A stretch of 64,000 nucleotides of DNA from JBDRDD01 sp043821115 (GTDB taxonomy: Bacteria > CAYTYR01 > UBA6262 > DAOVJB01), in assembly GCA_043821115.1 (NCBI GenBank), contig JBDRDD010000020.1, forward strand, positions 1-64,000. The letters are read 5' to 3'. Of this stretch, positions 1 through 7,576 are shown piece after piece. Both the position numbers and the translations under genes were made by a program. Position 1 is the stretch's first letter. The number at the start of each line of letters is the position of its first letter. The notes under the pieces are model-generated. The model was not told where the DNA came from. It did no database searches and worked only from the letters and a program-made list of their open reading frames with translations.

Positions 1-1
1 T

Positions 2-583
2 GCGGTTAAAAAAGAAACCAAGAATTTTTCATCATGGACAAATACATATCCTTTGTTTATTTATGGCAGAGAAATAAAATTCAAAGCCAAGACGCCATTT
101 GGTAGCGCTGGTGTTAATATTGGCGAAGATCTTTTAGCAACATCATCAAAGGAGAAAAGCGCTAACGAAGCAATTTTATGGGAAGGACAGGCAAATCTTT
201 CTGTAGATCCAGGTAAATTGGCAGAAATACAATTTGTTGTTTCTGAGGAAAAAGTAGATAATTTACCCTATTGGGTGGATTTTGTTGCTACTGGAGAAGT
301 AAACCTCGGGTACGGAATAGACTGGATAGAACAGCCATTTACTGTTAAAATCGAAGATTACCTTTCCGAGAAGGATCGTACATTCAGGCTTTACGGCGTC
401 TACAGTGGTGTTGCTACATCGGGGGGGTCTTTCCGAGGTGGTAGTGATACTGTGAAATCTTACTACGAAAGTGTCGGCCTAAAAGGTAAAGTAAGCATTA
501 ATAAAATTCCGGAAGAAGAGGCTAAATACTCCAAACCATTATCCGAAAGCAACATAATTGAGGCTATTGAACCGAAGAAATAA
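2..583 (+). CDS. Possible aerolysin/ETX-MTX2-like beta-pore-forming protein, 5' truncated
   Basis: The reading frame is open from the first bases of the window, so this is the C-terminal ~193 residues of a gene that begins upstream. The TTG at 53 is only an internal codon. The order of elements resembles the aerolysin/ETX-MTX2/natterin fold: an SSWTNT segment, a stretch like IKFKAKTPFGSAGV, a Ser/Lys/Glu-rich low-complexity stretch, a VDPGKLAEIQFVV strand (compare the family's 'VPPgt-x-v'), a LPYWVDFVATGEV strand, and a late FRLYGVYSGVATSGG element. These insertion-strand and anchor patterns recur in aerolysin-like proteins, but the match was made by eye. The N-terminal receptor-binding part lies outside the window. 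A hypothetical secreted beta-rich protein is the alternative. Composition is AT-rich compared with genes further right, as for the next two genes. Confidence 0.5.
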   Translation, partial: AVKKETKNFSSWTNTYPLFIYGREIKFKAKTPFGSAGVNIGEDLLATSSKEKSANEAILWEGQANLSVDPGKLAEIQFVVSEEKVDNLPYWVDFVATGEVNLGYGIDWIEQPFTVKIEDYLSEKDRTFRLYGVYSGVATSGGSFRGGSDTVKSYYESVGLKGKVSINKIPEEEAKYSKPLSESNIIEAIEPKK

Positions 584-953
584 CTGAGTGGATGAGTTTT
601 TCTTCGTTTGTCACAGGCGTGTTTATTGAAAGAATAATATTTTTGGAATTGACTGGAGGGTTACTTTTGTAGTCTTTTCTCTGCATTATTTACTTCTTAG
701 TGAAGGCTTTGATGATTTCAGTCTGATCGTTGAAGCCTTCAAGTATAATGCGTGATTTTTGCTGACTCTTTCATAAAAAAGGTTATCCTTATTCATCCGA
801 AATAATATTGAGGGGCAGTGTAAAATCTTTAACCACCAGTCTTTCCTGTCAAGCAGATAGAAAATGGTGGTTTTTATTGTTTAGAGAGTTAGAAATAGCA
901 TATAAAAAGTATATTGGCAATTAAGAGACTTTTTAAGGAAAAAAGGAGATAAA
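584..953. other. 370-base AT-rich intergenic region with two inverted repeats
   Basis: No convincing gene is visible. There are two inverted repeats. TGAAGGCTT (701-709) pairs with AAGCCTTCA (733-741) across a 23-base loop. AACCACCA (831-838) pairs with TGGTGGTT (865-872) and runs into Ts. A shine-dalgarno stretch (AAAAGGAG) precedes the ATG at 954. I see no known riboswitch or RNA gene; an unrecognised small RNA ending at the T-rich hairpin is possible. Confidence 0.5.
831..875 (+). terminator. Terminator-like hairpin before SH3b gene
   Basis: An 8-bp stem, AACCACCA (831-838) with TGGTGGTT (865-872), is followed by a T run to 875. The loop is long (26 bases) and the hairpin lies about 250 bases past the previous stop codon, so it may end an unseen transcript or be an imperfect terminator. 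Confidence 0.4.
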
Positions 954-1535
954 ATGAGAAGGGTAATAATATTGACATTGTGTTTTTTATTTGTCTTTTT
1001 AACGGTGGATTTTGCATTTAGTGCAGTAGTGGTTGTGAAGGAAAAAGAAGTGGTGTTAAAAGCCTCCCCACAAGGGAAAGATATCGGTATGGTTACAGAA
1101 GGCGTAACCTGTGAAAAGATAGAGGAAGAAGGTGAATGGATAAAAGTTAAATTGGAGGGGTGGATTAAGGCGAACGAGGTTATTGTTCTGAAAACAGATA
1201 TGGATAAAGATAAAGATAAAGATACAAAAACGGACAAGGAATATATTGAACTTACTGCAAAAAAGTTAAGATTACAGGGTATAATGGATACTTACGAAAA
1301 CAAAAAAGTTTCTTTTGATGGTAATTTTGAAGGCATATTTGAAAGTAATAAGGAAGTAGTTAATTATGCTAATTTTACGGTTAGTTCAGTAGAATGTTAT
1401 ATAAACACAAAAGATTATAATAAAATAAAGGATCTAAAAAGAGATGATTCTGTTCATGTTTATGGGACGGTAAAAAGAGGATTGCGTTGGCCTCCTTGGT
1501 ATTACTTAAGGGTTGATGAAATAGTAAAACAATAG
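954..1535 (+). CDS. Secreted SH3b-domain protein with possible OB-fold C-terminus
   Basis: 193 residues. A signal peptide spans about residues 1-24 (MRR then a hydrophobic core ending FAFSA). Residues ~25-75 look like a bacterial SH3 domain: paired beta strands with 'VVLKASPQGKDIGMVTEG', 'GEWIKVKL' and 'GWIKANEV'. A highly charged linker of alternating Asp and Lys (MDKDKDKDTKTDKE region, ~82-96) follows. The last ~95 residues form a separate beta-rich domain ending in 'VHVYGTVKRG', similar in pattern to small OB-fold proteins that end in a hydrophobic strand, but I cannot name the family. A strong ribosome site (AAAAGGAG) lies before the ATG. SH3b domains commonly bind peptidoglycan or cell-surface ligands, which fits the neighbouring secreted enzymes. 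Function unknown. Confidence 0.7.
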   Translation: MRRVIILTLCFLFVFLTVDFAFSAVVVVKEKEVVLKASPQGKDIGMVTEGVTCEKIEEEGEWIKVKLEGWIKANEVIVLKTDMDKDKDKDTKTDKEYIELTAKKLRLQGIMDTYENKKVSFDGNFEGIFESNKEVVNYANFTVSSVECYINTKDYNKIKDLKRDDSVHVYGTVKRGLRWPPWYYLRVDEIVKQ

Positions 1536-1598
1536 TCATGGGGGACAGGCTATTTTGAATTATAAGTTCCCAAATAAGTATGAAGAAGTAGGTATAAG

Positions 1599-3569
1599 AT
1601 GAGAAGAATATTGAAGTGTATAATTTTTGTACTAATCGCGCAAGTTTTATGTTTTATTAGTATTTATCCAGCCATACCTGCAGCTTATGGTCAGAAAGAT
1701 TTAGTTTTTGAATCGATTACTCCTTCCTCGGGCGTAGTTGGTAAATATCTTAAGTTTGAAATTGATGTAAAGATCAATTTAACTTTTGAAAATCCATATG
1801 ATTCTGAAAAGGTTCGTCTCTGGAGTAATTTTGTTTCTCCTGCTGGTAAAAAATATAGAGTTCCCGGTTTTTATTACCAGGGCTTTGAGCGTTCCTTCAA
1901 AGGTAAAGAAGAAAAACTAAAAAAAGCTGAGGGTAAATTCTGGAAGGACCGGGTTACTGGCACTGGACAATGGACCCATTTTTTACAAGAAGAAAAACTA
2001 AAAGAGGATGGAAAACCAGTCTGGAAGGTTCGTTTTACTCCTACGGAAGAAGGAAAATGGGAATATTTTTTGGAGTTTGAATACAATGACGAAAGAAGTA
2101 TTTCTGAAAAACAGCCTTTTAAGGTAATTGCCAGTAATGATCCCGGGTTTATCCGAGTAAGCAAAAAAAACCCTTCTTATTTTGCTTTTGACGACGGTAG
2201 TTCATACTTTCCTGTGGGGCAGAATGTGTGCTGGTATAGGAGTACTCAAGATGTATCTTCGTATGAGAGAGAGCCCGTTGTGGGGACCGGGGATTATGAT
2301 CGTTGGTATGAAGACTACGGGAAAAACGGGGCTAATTACAGTCGCATATGGTTTATTCCCTGGGGGTTTGGGCAGGAATGGAATGATACGGATACAGGGC
2401 TAGGTGATTATGATAAGGGTCAGCGTAAAGCATGGCGCCTGGATTATGTAATGGATTTGGCCAGGGAAAAAGGGATTTATACTCTGTTTTGTCTGTTGCC
2501 TCACGGCCCCTTTTCTACCGGGGTCAATTCTATATGGAAAGATAACCCGTATAATGAAGATAACAGCGGACCGTTGATGTTTCCAGGAGACTTCATAACA
2601 GATCCTACAGCTAAGAAGTATTTCAAGAATTGGCTAAGATATATTGTTGCCAGATGGGGATATAGTCCAGGGGTTTTAGCCTGGGAGTGGTGGAATGAGA
2701 TTAACTGGACCTCTTGTATTGACATTGATGAGTTAAGTAGCTGGATAAAGGAAATGACAGCTTTTGTGGAATCGATTGACCCGAACAAACATCTTTTCAC
2801 CATTAGCTATTCTGGTATAGGAAGTAAGGCTATCTGGGAATTACCAGAAATATCTTATGTGCAAATTCATGGTTATGACCTGCCAGATTATGCATTGTAT
2901 ATGACTAATATAATCAAGGGGCAGGTTAAAAACAACTTCGGTAAACCTATACTTTTTTCGGAATTTGCTGAGAACAGTCGAAGCGTAGGAGATTACGATC
3001 CTACGGGTGTCCATCTACATAATGGTATCTGGGGGGCAGCTCTTACTCCCGGGTCTGCTGGCAGTGCGATGCTATGGTGGTGGGATGTTTATACAGAACC
3101 TTACGATTTGTATTATCATTATTATGCGTTGAGTGAGTTTTTAAGAGGAGAAAAATGGGATGAAGAGAATTTCGGGCCGCTTAACGTAGATATAATAGGA
3201 AATGATGATGTTGACGTGTATGGAGTAGCAAATTCTAAAAGGGCACTTTTATGGATAAAGTACTCGCTTTATTATCTAGAGAAATACGGGAATATAGTAT
3301 TAAAGAATACCTTAAAAAGAGTAACACTTAATAAGAATGACAAGAGGATAAATCCTATTGAGGAAGATTATAATTTTTCTTTTTTAATAGAGGATGCTGA
3401 GCTTCAGATAAATGACCTGGAGCAAGGTGACTATACGGTTGATTATTGGGATACTTACAAGGGGGAGATCGTGCTTTCTGAGGCCGTTACTGTAGGCGAT
3501 AAGGAGTCTTTGGTACTGAAAATCCCCACATTTGATAAGGACATAGCTTTAAGACTATACAAGAAATAG
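1599..3569 (+). CDS. Secreted DUF5060 / clan GH-A-like glycoside hydrolase
   Basis: 656 residues with a signal peptide (~1-31, ending AAYG). Residues ~35-180 form a DUF5060-type beta-sandwich ('FEIDVKINLTFENPYDSEKV', 'KVRFTPTEEGKWEYFLEF'). A TIM-barrel-like domain follows, opening with 'FAFDDGSSYFPVGQNVCW'. The strand-4 motif WEWWNE gives a candidate acid/base Glu367 preceded by Asn366. The strand-7 motif ILFSEFAEN gives a candidate nucleophile Glu455. A late 'AMLWWWDVY' element supplies aromatic residues to the cleft, and a C-terminal beta domain closes the protein. The family hydrolyses plant or microbial polysaccharides; the substrate cannot be told. The gene at 4817-7006 is a diverged relative with the same layout. 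The AT-rich composition and the 1599 start (ATG, weak ribosome site) are typical of this left block. Confidence 0.8.
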   Translation: MRRILKCIIFVLIAQVLCFISIYPAIPAAYGQKDLVFESITPSSGVVGKYLKFEIDVKINLTFENPYDSEKVRLWSNFVSPAGKKYRVPGFYYQGFERSFKGKEEKLKKAEGKFWKDRVTGTGQWTHFLQEEKLKEDGKPVWKVRFTPTEEGKWEYFLEFEYNDERSISEKQPFKVIASNDPGFIRVSKKNPSYFAFDDGSSYFPVGQNVCWYRSTQDVSSYEREPVVGTGDYDRWYEDYGKNGANYSRIWFIPWGFGQEWNDTDTGLGDYDKGQRKAWRLDYVMDLAREKGIYTLFCLLPHGPFSTGVNSIWKDNPYNEDNSGPLMFPGDFITDPTAKKYFKNWLRYIVARWGYSPGVLAWEWWNEINWTSCIDIDELSSWIKEMTAFVESIDPNKHLFTISYSGIGSKAIWELPEISYVQIHGYDLPDYALYMTNIIKGQVKNNFGKPILFSEFAENSRSVGDYDPTGVHLHNGIWGAALTPGSAGSAMLWWWDVYTEPYDLYYHYYALSEFLRGEKWDEENFGPLNVDIIGNDDVDVYGVANSKRALLWIKYSLYYLEKYGNIVLKNTLKRVTLNKNDKRINPIEEDYNFSFLIEDAELQINDLEQGDYTVDYWDTYKGEIVLSEAVTVGDKESLVLKIPTFDKDIALRLYKK

Positions 3570-3597
3570 AGACTCTCGATAATAAGGGGAGAAGAAA

Positions 3598-4737
3598 CTG
3601 AAAAAAATAGTTTTATTTCTTTGTGCAGTGTGTTTTCTCTTAGCTTTTGGAGCTCACGGTGCAGTGAAGGTTTCTTTCGCAGCTGATGGTGAGCAAGTCT
3701 CACTCGAGGGGACAAAGAAGTGGGAATTTGAAGCAGGCAGCTGGATAAGTTCCTCACCGGCGATAGGCTCTGACGGGACGATCTACGTGGGTTGCGGTAA
3801 CGGTAGCCTCTATGCCATAAATGGTGAGGGTAAAAAGAAATGGGAATTCAAGACAGGAAGTGCGGTAAATTCCTCGCCTGCGATAGGCTCTGACGGGACT
3901 ATATATGTGGGTTCCGGCGATTATAAACTTTATGCAATAAATTCCGACGGGACAAAGAGATGGGAATTTAAGACAAAAGGTATAGTAAATTCCTCGCCTG
4001 CTATAGATTCTGACGGGACTATATATGTGGGTTCCGGCGATTATAAACTCTACGCCATAAATCCCGACGGGACAAAGAAATGGGAATACACAAAAGCCAT
4101 ACAAGGAATAAGCTCCTCCCCAGCAATAGGTGCTGATGGATTGATATATGTTGGTTCAGCCGATACCCTGATGCATGCCATAGATCCTAAAGGTGGGATG
4201 AGATGGTTGCTAGAGACACGCAAGGTAATAAGCTCTTCGCCTGCGATAGGCTCCGACGGTATGGTTTATGTAGGTTCCTGGGATCATAAGCTCTATGCCG
4301 TAACGGCTAATGGTACAATAAAATGGAATATGCGCACAGGCGGTCCCATAACTTCCTCCCCGGCCGTAGGAGCCGATGGAACCGTGTATGTGGGTTGCCG
4401 GGACAAGAAGCTCTATGCCATAGGTCCCGGCAAGAATAAAAAATGGGAATTTGAAACAGATGACGAGATAGATTCCTCACCAGCGATAGGCTCTGACGGG
4501 ACTATCTACATCGGTTCTTGGGATGGCAAGCTTTACGCCGTAAATCCCAACGGTACAAAGAAGTGGGAATTTAATGCAGGCGACGGGATAGATTCCTCTC
4601 CGGCAATAGGCAGTGACGGGACGATATATTTCGGTTGCTGGGATAAGAAACTCTATGCTATACACGGTTCTGGGAAGCTGGCGGAGAGTTCATGGCCGAT
4701 GTTTCGACAAAACCTTAAACGTACAGGAACAAAATAG
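3598..4737 (+). CDS. Secreted PQQ-like beta-propeller repeat protein (CTG start)
   Basis: About 379 residues if started at CTG 3598, which lies 7 bases after AAGGGGAG and gives a proper signal peptide (MKKIVLFLCAVCFLLAFG, with the initiator CTG read as Met). No ATG, GTG or TTG lies between the in-frame stop at 3583 and that codon; the first downstream alternative is GTG 3628, which would cut the signal peptide in half. The rest is eight ~40-residue blades of the form 'SSPAIGSDGTIYVG-x-x-D-x-KLYAI', each preceded by 'KWEF', typical of the PQQ-like propeller superfamily. The C-terminus 'WPMFRQNLKRTGTK' is the usual terminal motif of these propellers ('WPMFRHDxxHTG'). Ligand residues of true quinoproteins are not evident, so it is probably a binding or scaffold protein. 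It sits between two glycoside hydrolases, within 30 bases of the first and 80 of the second. Confidence 0.8.
   Translation: MKKIVLFLCAVCFLLAFGAHGAVKVSFAADGEQVSLEGTKKWEFEAGSWISSSPAIGSDGTIYVGCGNGSLYAINGEGKKKWEFKTGSAVNSSPAIGSDGTIYVGSGDYKLYAINSDGTKRWEFKTKGIVNSSPAIDSDGTIYVGSGDYKLYAINPDGTKKWEYTKAIQGISSSPAIGADGLIYVGSADTLMHAIDPKGGMRWLLETRKVISSSPAIGSDGMVYVGSWDHKLYAVTANGTIKWNMRTGGPITSSPAVGADGTVYVGCRDKKLYAIGPGKNKKWEFETDDEIDSSPAIGSDGTIYIGSWDGKLYAVNPNGTKKWEFNAGDGIDSSPAIGSDGTIYFGCWDKKLYAIHGSGKLAESSWPMFRQNLKRTGTK
3718..4668 (+). repeat. Eight ~120-base coding repeats (propeller blades)
   Basis: Tandem in-frame repeats of about 120 bases encode the blades. Adjacent units 2 and 3 are almost identical at DNA level: 3889-3929 and 4009-4049 match over 41 bases exactly 120 bases apart. 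Recent unit duplication or gene conversion is likely. Confidence 0.85.
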
Positions 4738-4816
4738 TCTCTAAAAGTGTTTTTTTATGAATTCCTTTGATGAAGTTCCTTTTTTTTAATACAGGCTAAA
4801 ACCAGGGAGGTAAAAA

Positions 4817-7006
4817 TTGACGCAGATTCTCAGAAGAAACCTGATTATTGGACTGGTGATTTTCACTCTATCCGTAGTCAGTCTGCCTCTTGCGCCGAAT
4901 GTCTATGCGGAGAAAGGACAGTTGTCTCCTGAAATTACCTCTGTCACGCCGGTCGACACAAAAATCGGAAGGTATGAGAAGTTCGAGGTAGAGGTAGATT
5001 TCAAGGCGTCCTACGACGACCCTTATGACCCGGATGATATAATGCTTTCGGCTGTGTTTACTTCACCCTCGGGGAAAGAATTCAATGTGCTCGGATTTCT
5101 ATATTCCGGAAAAGTGTCTGGTAAGGGGGTAAGTGACGCTGTCTGGAAAATAAGGTTTGCCCCGGATGAAGAAGGGCGGTGGCATTATATAGTCAGCGTC
5201 AGGAACGAGTACGGGGAAAAGCAATATAAGCAAAAGACGTTTAAATGTAAAGTCTCATCGAGCAAGGGGCATCTGCGTATAGGTAAGGCCGATCCCCGTT
5301 ATTTTGAGTTTGATAACGGTGAATTCTATTACGCTGTGGGACATAATGTCTGCTGGGCCTCACCTGTCGATTACAGGTACAAGAAATATTTCGCTGATAT
5401 GGGCCAGAACTCCGAGAACTGGAGCAGGGTATGGATGCCTTCGTGGGGCGTCGCGCTTGAGTGGAAGAAGGGAGAGGGTTTATACGAAGGGCTCGGTATT
5501 TACAACCTAAAGAATGCTGAGAACATTGATATAATAATGGACGAGGCTCGCAAAAACGAGATTTACCTGCAACTTGTACTTATAAATCACGGGCAGCTGA
5601 GCAAGGAGATCAATGCCGAGTGGAAGGACAACCCGTATAATTCAAGAAACGGCGGTCCATGCAAGCAGCCGGAGGAATTTTTTACCAATCCTCAGGCAAA
5701 AAAGCTTTTCAAGAACAGGCTAAGATACATTATCGCGCGATGGGGTTACTCTACTAATATAATGGCCTGGGAATTCTTTAACGAGGTGGACCTTACAAAT
5801 AACTATAACGAGGAAAATATTCGCGACTGGCACAATGAGATGGCTGAGTTCACACGGGCTATAGATCCCTTTGACCATCTTCTGACGACCAGTTTCGCAC
5901 GTAAAGTGGGATACACCATATGGGAGCTCCCTCTTATGGATTTCATGCAGGTGCATATTTACAGCAGTGATATTGTAGAAGAAACGGTTCACTGGGTGAA
6001 TGACCTTGCTGGGAAATTCAACAAACCTGTTTTCGTAGCCGAATGCGGCAATGACGCACAAAACGGGGTTATGGAGAGACGGCAGGACCCGTACGGCATA
6101 CACCTGCACAATGCTATCTGGGCGGCGCTTGCTTCCCCTGGTGCCGGTACCGGCATGTACTGGTGGTGGGATACGTATATAAAAGATCTTTACCTCTATC
6201 ATCATTTCAAGATTCTCGCAAGCTTCATGGGACAGGGTGATTTGAGGGGGCTTGGTCTTAAACAGAGCGACGTGCGTGTAGAGCAGGCTACGGGAGATCT
6301 CGTCAGCCTTTCATTAGTACCTCTTGTGGATTGGGAACGTTCTACCCAAGCTAGCTTCAAAATTGATACAAAGGGAAAAATCTCTTCGTTTGAGGGCCTC
6401 TCAAGGTTCATACAGGGCAGAGCTCATAAGGATATGAAAGTGTCCCCTAATTTTGAGGTGAACTATCCTTTCGATGGCACCTTTACTGTGAATGTGAGCA
6501 TGGTTTCAGAGTCTGATGCCAATATCTCTCTCTACCTTGACGGGAAGTTAAAACTCGATGAAAAAATTAATTACCCCGAGGATGGCAAGCACACCATAAG
6601 GTCCTACAACATAAATGTCCCTGCCGGCAAGCACGTTGTTAAAATCGCCAATAACGGCAAGGACTGGTTCAGGATACGCGACATAGTCCTTTCCAACTAC
6701 ACATTGCCGGTGATAGCAAATGGGGTGCAGGGAACCACTTTTGGCATGTTCTGGTTCCTGGACCGTCGCAACACGGCGGATAATTACAAGATGGGTATTG
6801 AAGCTCTTCCGGTTGAAGGGGTAAAAGCAATATTAGAAGGTTTCGCTGAGGGTGAATATGTGGTTGAGTATTATAATACCTACCGGGGCGAGATCCTCAA
6901 GCAGGACAGAATAGAGGCAAAAGAAGGACGCCTGGTATTGATGCTTCCGACATTCACGGGAGATATTGCCTGTAAAGTAAGGCTTGCTGAATCTAAAAAG
7001 AAGTAA
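4817..7006 (+). CDS. Secreted DUF5060 / clan GH-A-like glycoside hydrolase with extra beta domain
   Basis: 729 residues from TTG 4817, chosen because GGGAGG lies just upstream and the start gives a signal peptide ending VYAEKG. Domains: DUF5060 beta-sandwich (~35-150); TIM-barrel-like catalytic domain from 'FEFDNGEFYYAVGHNVCW', with the acid/base candidate Glu323 in AWEFFNE and the nucleophile candidate Glu409 in VFVAECGN; 'GTGMYWWWDTY' near the barrel end; then an inserted jelly-roll-like domain (~540-630, 'DANISLYLDGKLKLDEKINY', 'AGKHVVKIANNGKDW') that looks like a carbohydrate-binding module; then a short C-terminal beta domain shared with the 1599-3569 protein ('YVVEYYNTYRGEI', 'PTFTGDIA'). 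The order of domains identifies it as a paralogue of that gene with one module added. Likely exported and acting on polysaccharide; substrate unknown. Confidence 0.8.
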   Translation: MTQILRRNLIIGLVIFTLSVVSLPLAPNVYAEKGQLSPEITSVTPVDTKIGRYEKFEVEVDFKASYDDPYDPDDIMLSAVFTSPSGKEFNVLGFLYSGKVSGKGVSDAVWKIRFAPDEEGRWHYIVSVRNEYGEKQYKQKTFKCKVSSSKGHLRIGKADPRYFEFDNGEFYYAVGHNVCWASPVDYRYKKYFADMGQNSENWSRVWMPSWGVALEWKKGEGLYEGLGIYNLKNAENIDIIMDEARKNEIYLQLVLINHGQLSKEINAEWKDNPYNSRNGGPCKQPEEFFTNPQAKKLFKNRLRYIIARWGYSTNIMAWEFFNEVDLTNNYNEENIRDWHNEMAEFTRAIDPFDHLLTTSFARKVGYTIWELPLMDFMQVHIYSSDIVEETVHWVNDLAGKFNKPVFVAECGNDAQNGVMERRQDPYGIHLHNAIWAALASPGAGTGMYWWWDTYIKDLYLYHHFKILASFMGQGDLRGLGLKQSDVRVEQATGDLVSLSLVPLVDWERSTQASFKIDTKGKISSFEGLSRFIQGRAHKDMKVSPNFEVNYPFDGTFTVNVSMVSESDANISLYLDGKLKLDEKINYPEDGKHTIRSYNINVPAGKHVVKIANNGKDWFRIRDIVLSNYTLPVIANGVQGTTFGMFWFLDRRNTADNYKMGIEALPVEGVKAILEGFAEGEYVVEYYNTYRGEILKQDRIEAKEGRLVLMLPTFTGDIACKVRLAESKKK

Positions 7007-7068
7007 AACGACCCGCCTTTTTGATTTTTCTTTAGATAGTAGCTCAAAAGGGCAGGTCGTTATTTTTT
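7007..7068 (+). terminator. Rho-independent terminator after glycoside hydrolase
   Basis: AACGACCCGCC (7007-7017) pairs, with one mismatch, with GGCAGGTCGTT (7051-7061), followed by ATTTTTT. It closes the left surface-enzyme block immediately after its last stop codon. Confidence 0.8.
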
Positions 7069-7069
7069 A

Positions 7070-7097
7070 TTGACTTTTTACAAACAAAGTATATAAT
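7070..7097 (+). promoter_or_regulatory. Sigma-70-type promoter for tRNA cluster / arg operon
   Basis: TTGACT (7070-7075), 16-base spacer, TATAAT (7092-7097). The -35 box abuts the T tract of the preceding terminator. It is placed to drive the four tRNAs and possibly argG and the genes beyond. Confidence 0.8.
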
Positions 7098-7159
7098 ATA
7101 TATATTATATTTAAGTATACTTCTACCCGGAATAGAGTGCCGGGTTTGTGCGTGAAGGG

Positions 7160-7233
7160 GCGCCCGTAGCTCAGCTGGATAGAGCGATTGACTTCGAATC
7201 AAAAGGTCGGGGGTTCGACTCCCTCCGGGCGCG
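7160..7233 (+). tRNA. tRNA-Arg (anticodon TCG)
   Basis: Cloverleaf: acceptor GCGCCCG/CGGGCGC, D arm GCTC...GAGC, anticodon loop CTTCGAA with anticodon TCG (reads CGA), T arm with GGTTCGACT. The anticodon stem has an A-A at its base. No encoded CCA. Confidence 0.93.
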
Positions 7234-7293
7234 GATATAATCATAAACTCATACCATAAACCTCTAGACAGAAGAATCTCTACCACAAAACCA

Positions 7294-7367
7294 TGCCTCT
7301 GTAGCTCAATGGATAGAGCGCTGGCCTCCGAAGCCGGGTGTGCAGGTTCGATTCCTGTCAGGGGCAA
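7294..7367 (+). tRNA. tRNA-Arg (anticodon CCG)
   Basis: Acceptor TGCCTCT pairs with AGGGGCA (one G-T). D arm GCTC...GAGC, anticodon stem CTGGC/GCCGG, loop CTCCGAA with anticodon CCG (reads CGG), T loop GTTCGATTC. No encoded CCA. Confidence 0.92.
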
Positions 7368-7377
7368 GAAATTTAAA

Positions 7378-7454
7378 GGGCCGTTAGCTCAACCAGGCAG
7401 AGCAGAGCACTCTTAATGCTAAGGTTATAGGTTCGATTCCTATACGGCCCACCA
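7378..7454 (+). tRNA. tRNA-Lys (anticodon CTT)
   Basis: Acceptor GGGCCGT/ACGGCCC, anticodon loop CTCTTAA with anticodon CTT (reads AAG), T loop GTTCGATTC, discriminator A and an encoded CCA at 7452-7454. The terminal pair of the anticodon stem is mismatched. Confidence 0.92.
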
Positions 7455-7464
7455 ACGCTTTTCC

Positions 7465-7549
7465 GCGAGGGTGGCGGAACTGGGATACGCGTACGGCTTA
7501 GGACCGTATGCCGAAAGGCTTGCGGGTTCAACTCCCGCCCCTCGCACCA
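7465..7549 (+). tRNA. tRNA-Leu (anticodon TAG)
   Basis: Class II tRNA: acceptor GCGAGGG/CCCTCGC, anticodon stem TACGG/CCGTA, loop CTTAGGA with anticodon TAG (reads CUA), long variable arm (GCCGAAAGGC), encoded CCA at 7547-7549. Its 3' end is 27 bases before argG, so it is probably released from a shared transcript. Confidence 0.93.
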
Positions 7550-7576
7550 CATAGACAATACCAAGAGGTAAAATCA

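Noticed and set aside
881..1237. Minus-strand frame opposite the SH3b gene
   Set aside because: Ser/Phe-rich shadow of the Lys/Glu-rich coding strand, with no ribosome site.
3754..4104. Minus-strand open frames within the propeller gene
   Set aside because: They are mirror images of the repeated coding sequence, without ribosome sites or protein-like composition.
3718..4668. CRISPR-like regularly spaced repeats
   Set aside because: The 120-base repeats are in frame and encode beta-propeller blades with no unique spacers.
7508..7576. Longer argG starting inside tRNA-Leu
   Set aside because: The region is a clear tRNA. The standard ArgG start is the ATG at 7577 with its own ribosome site.
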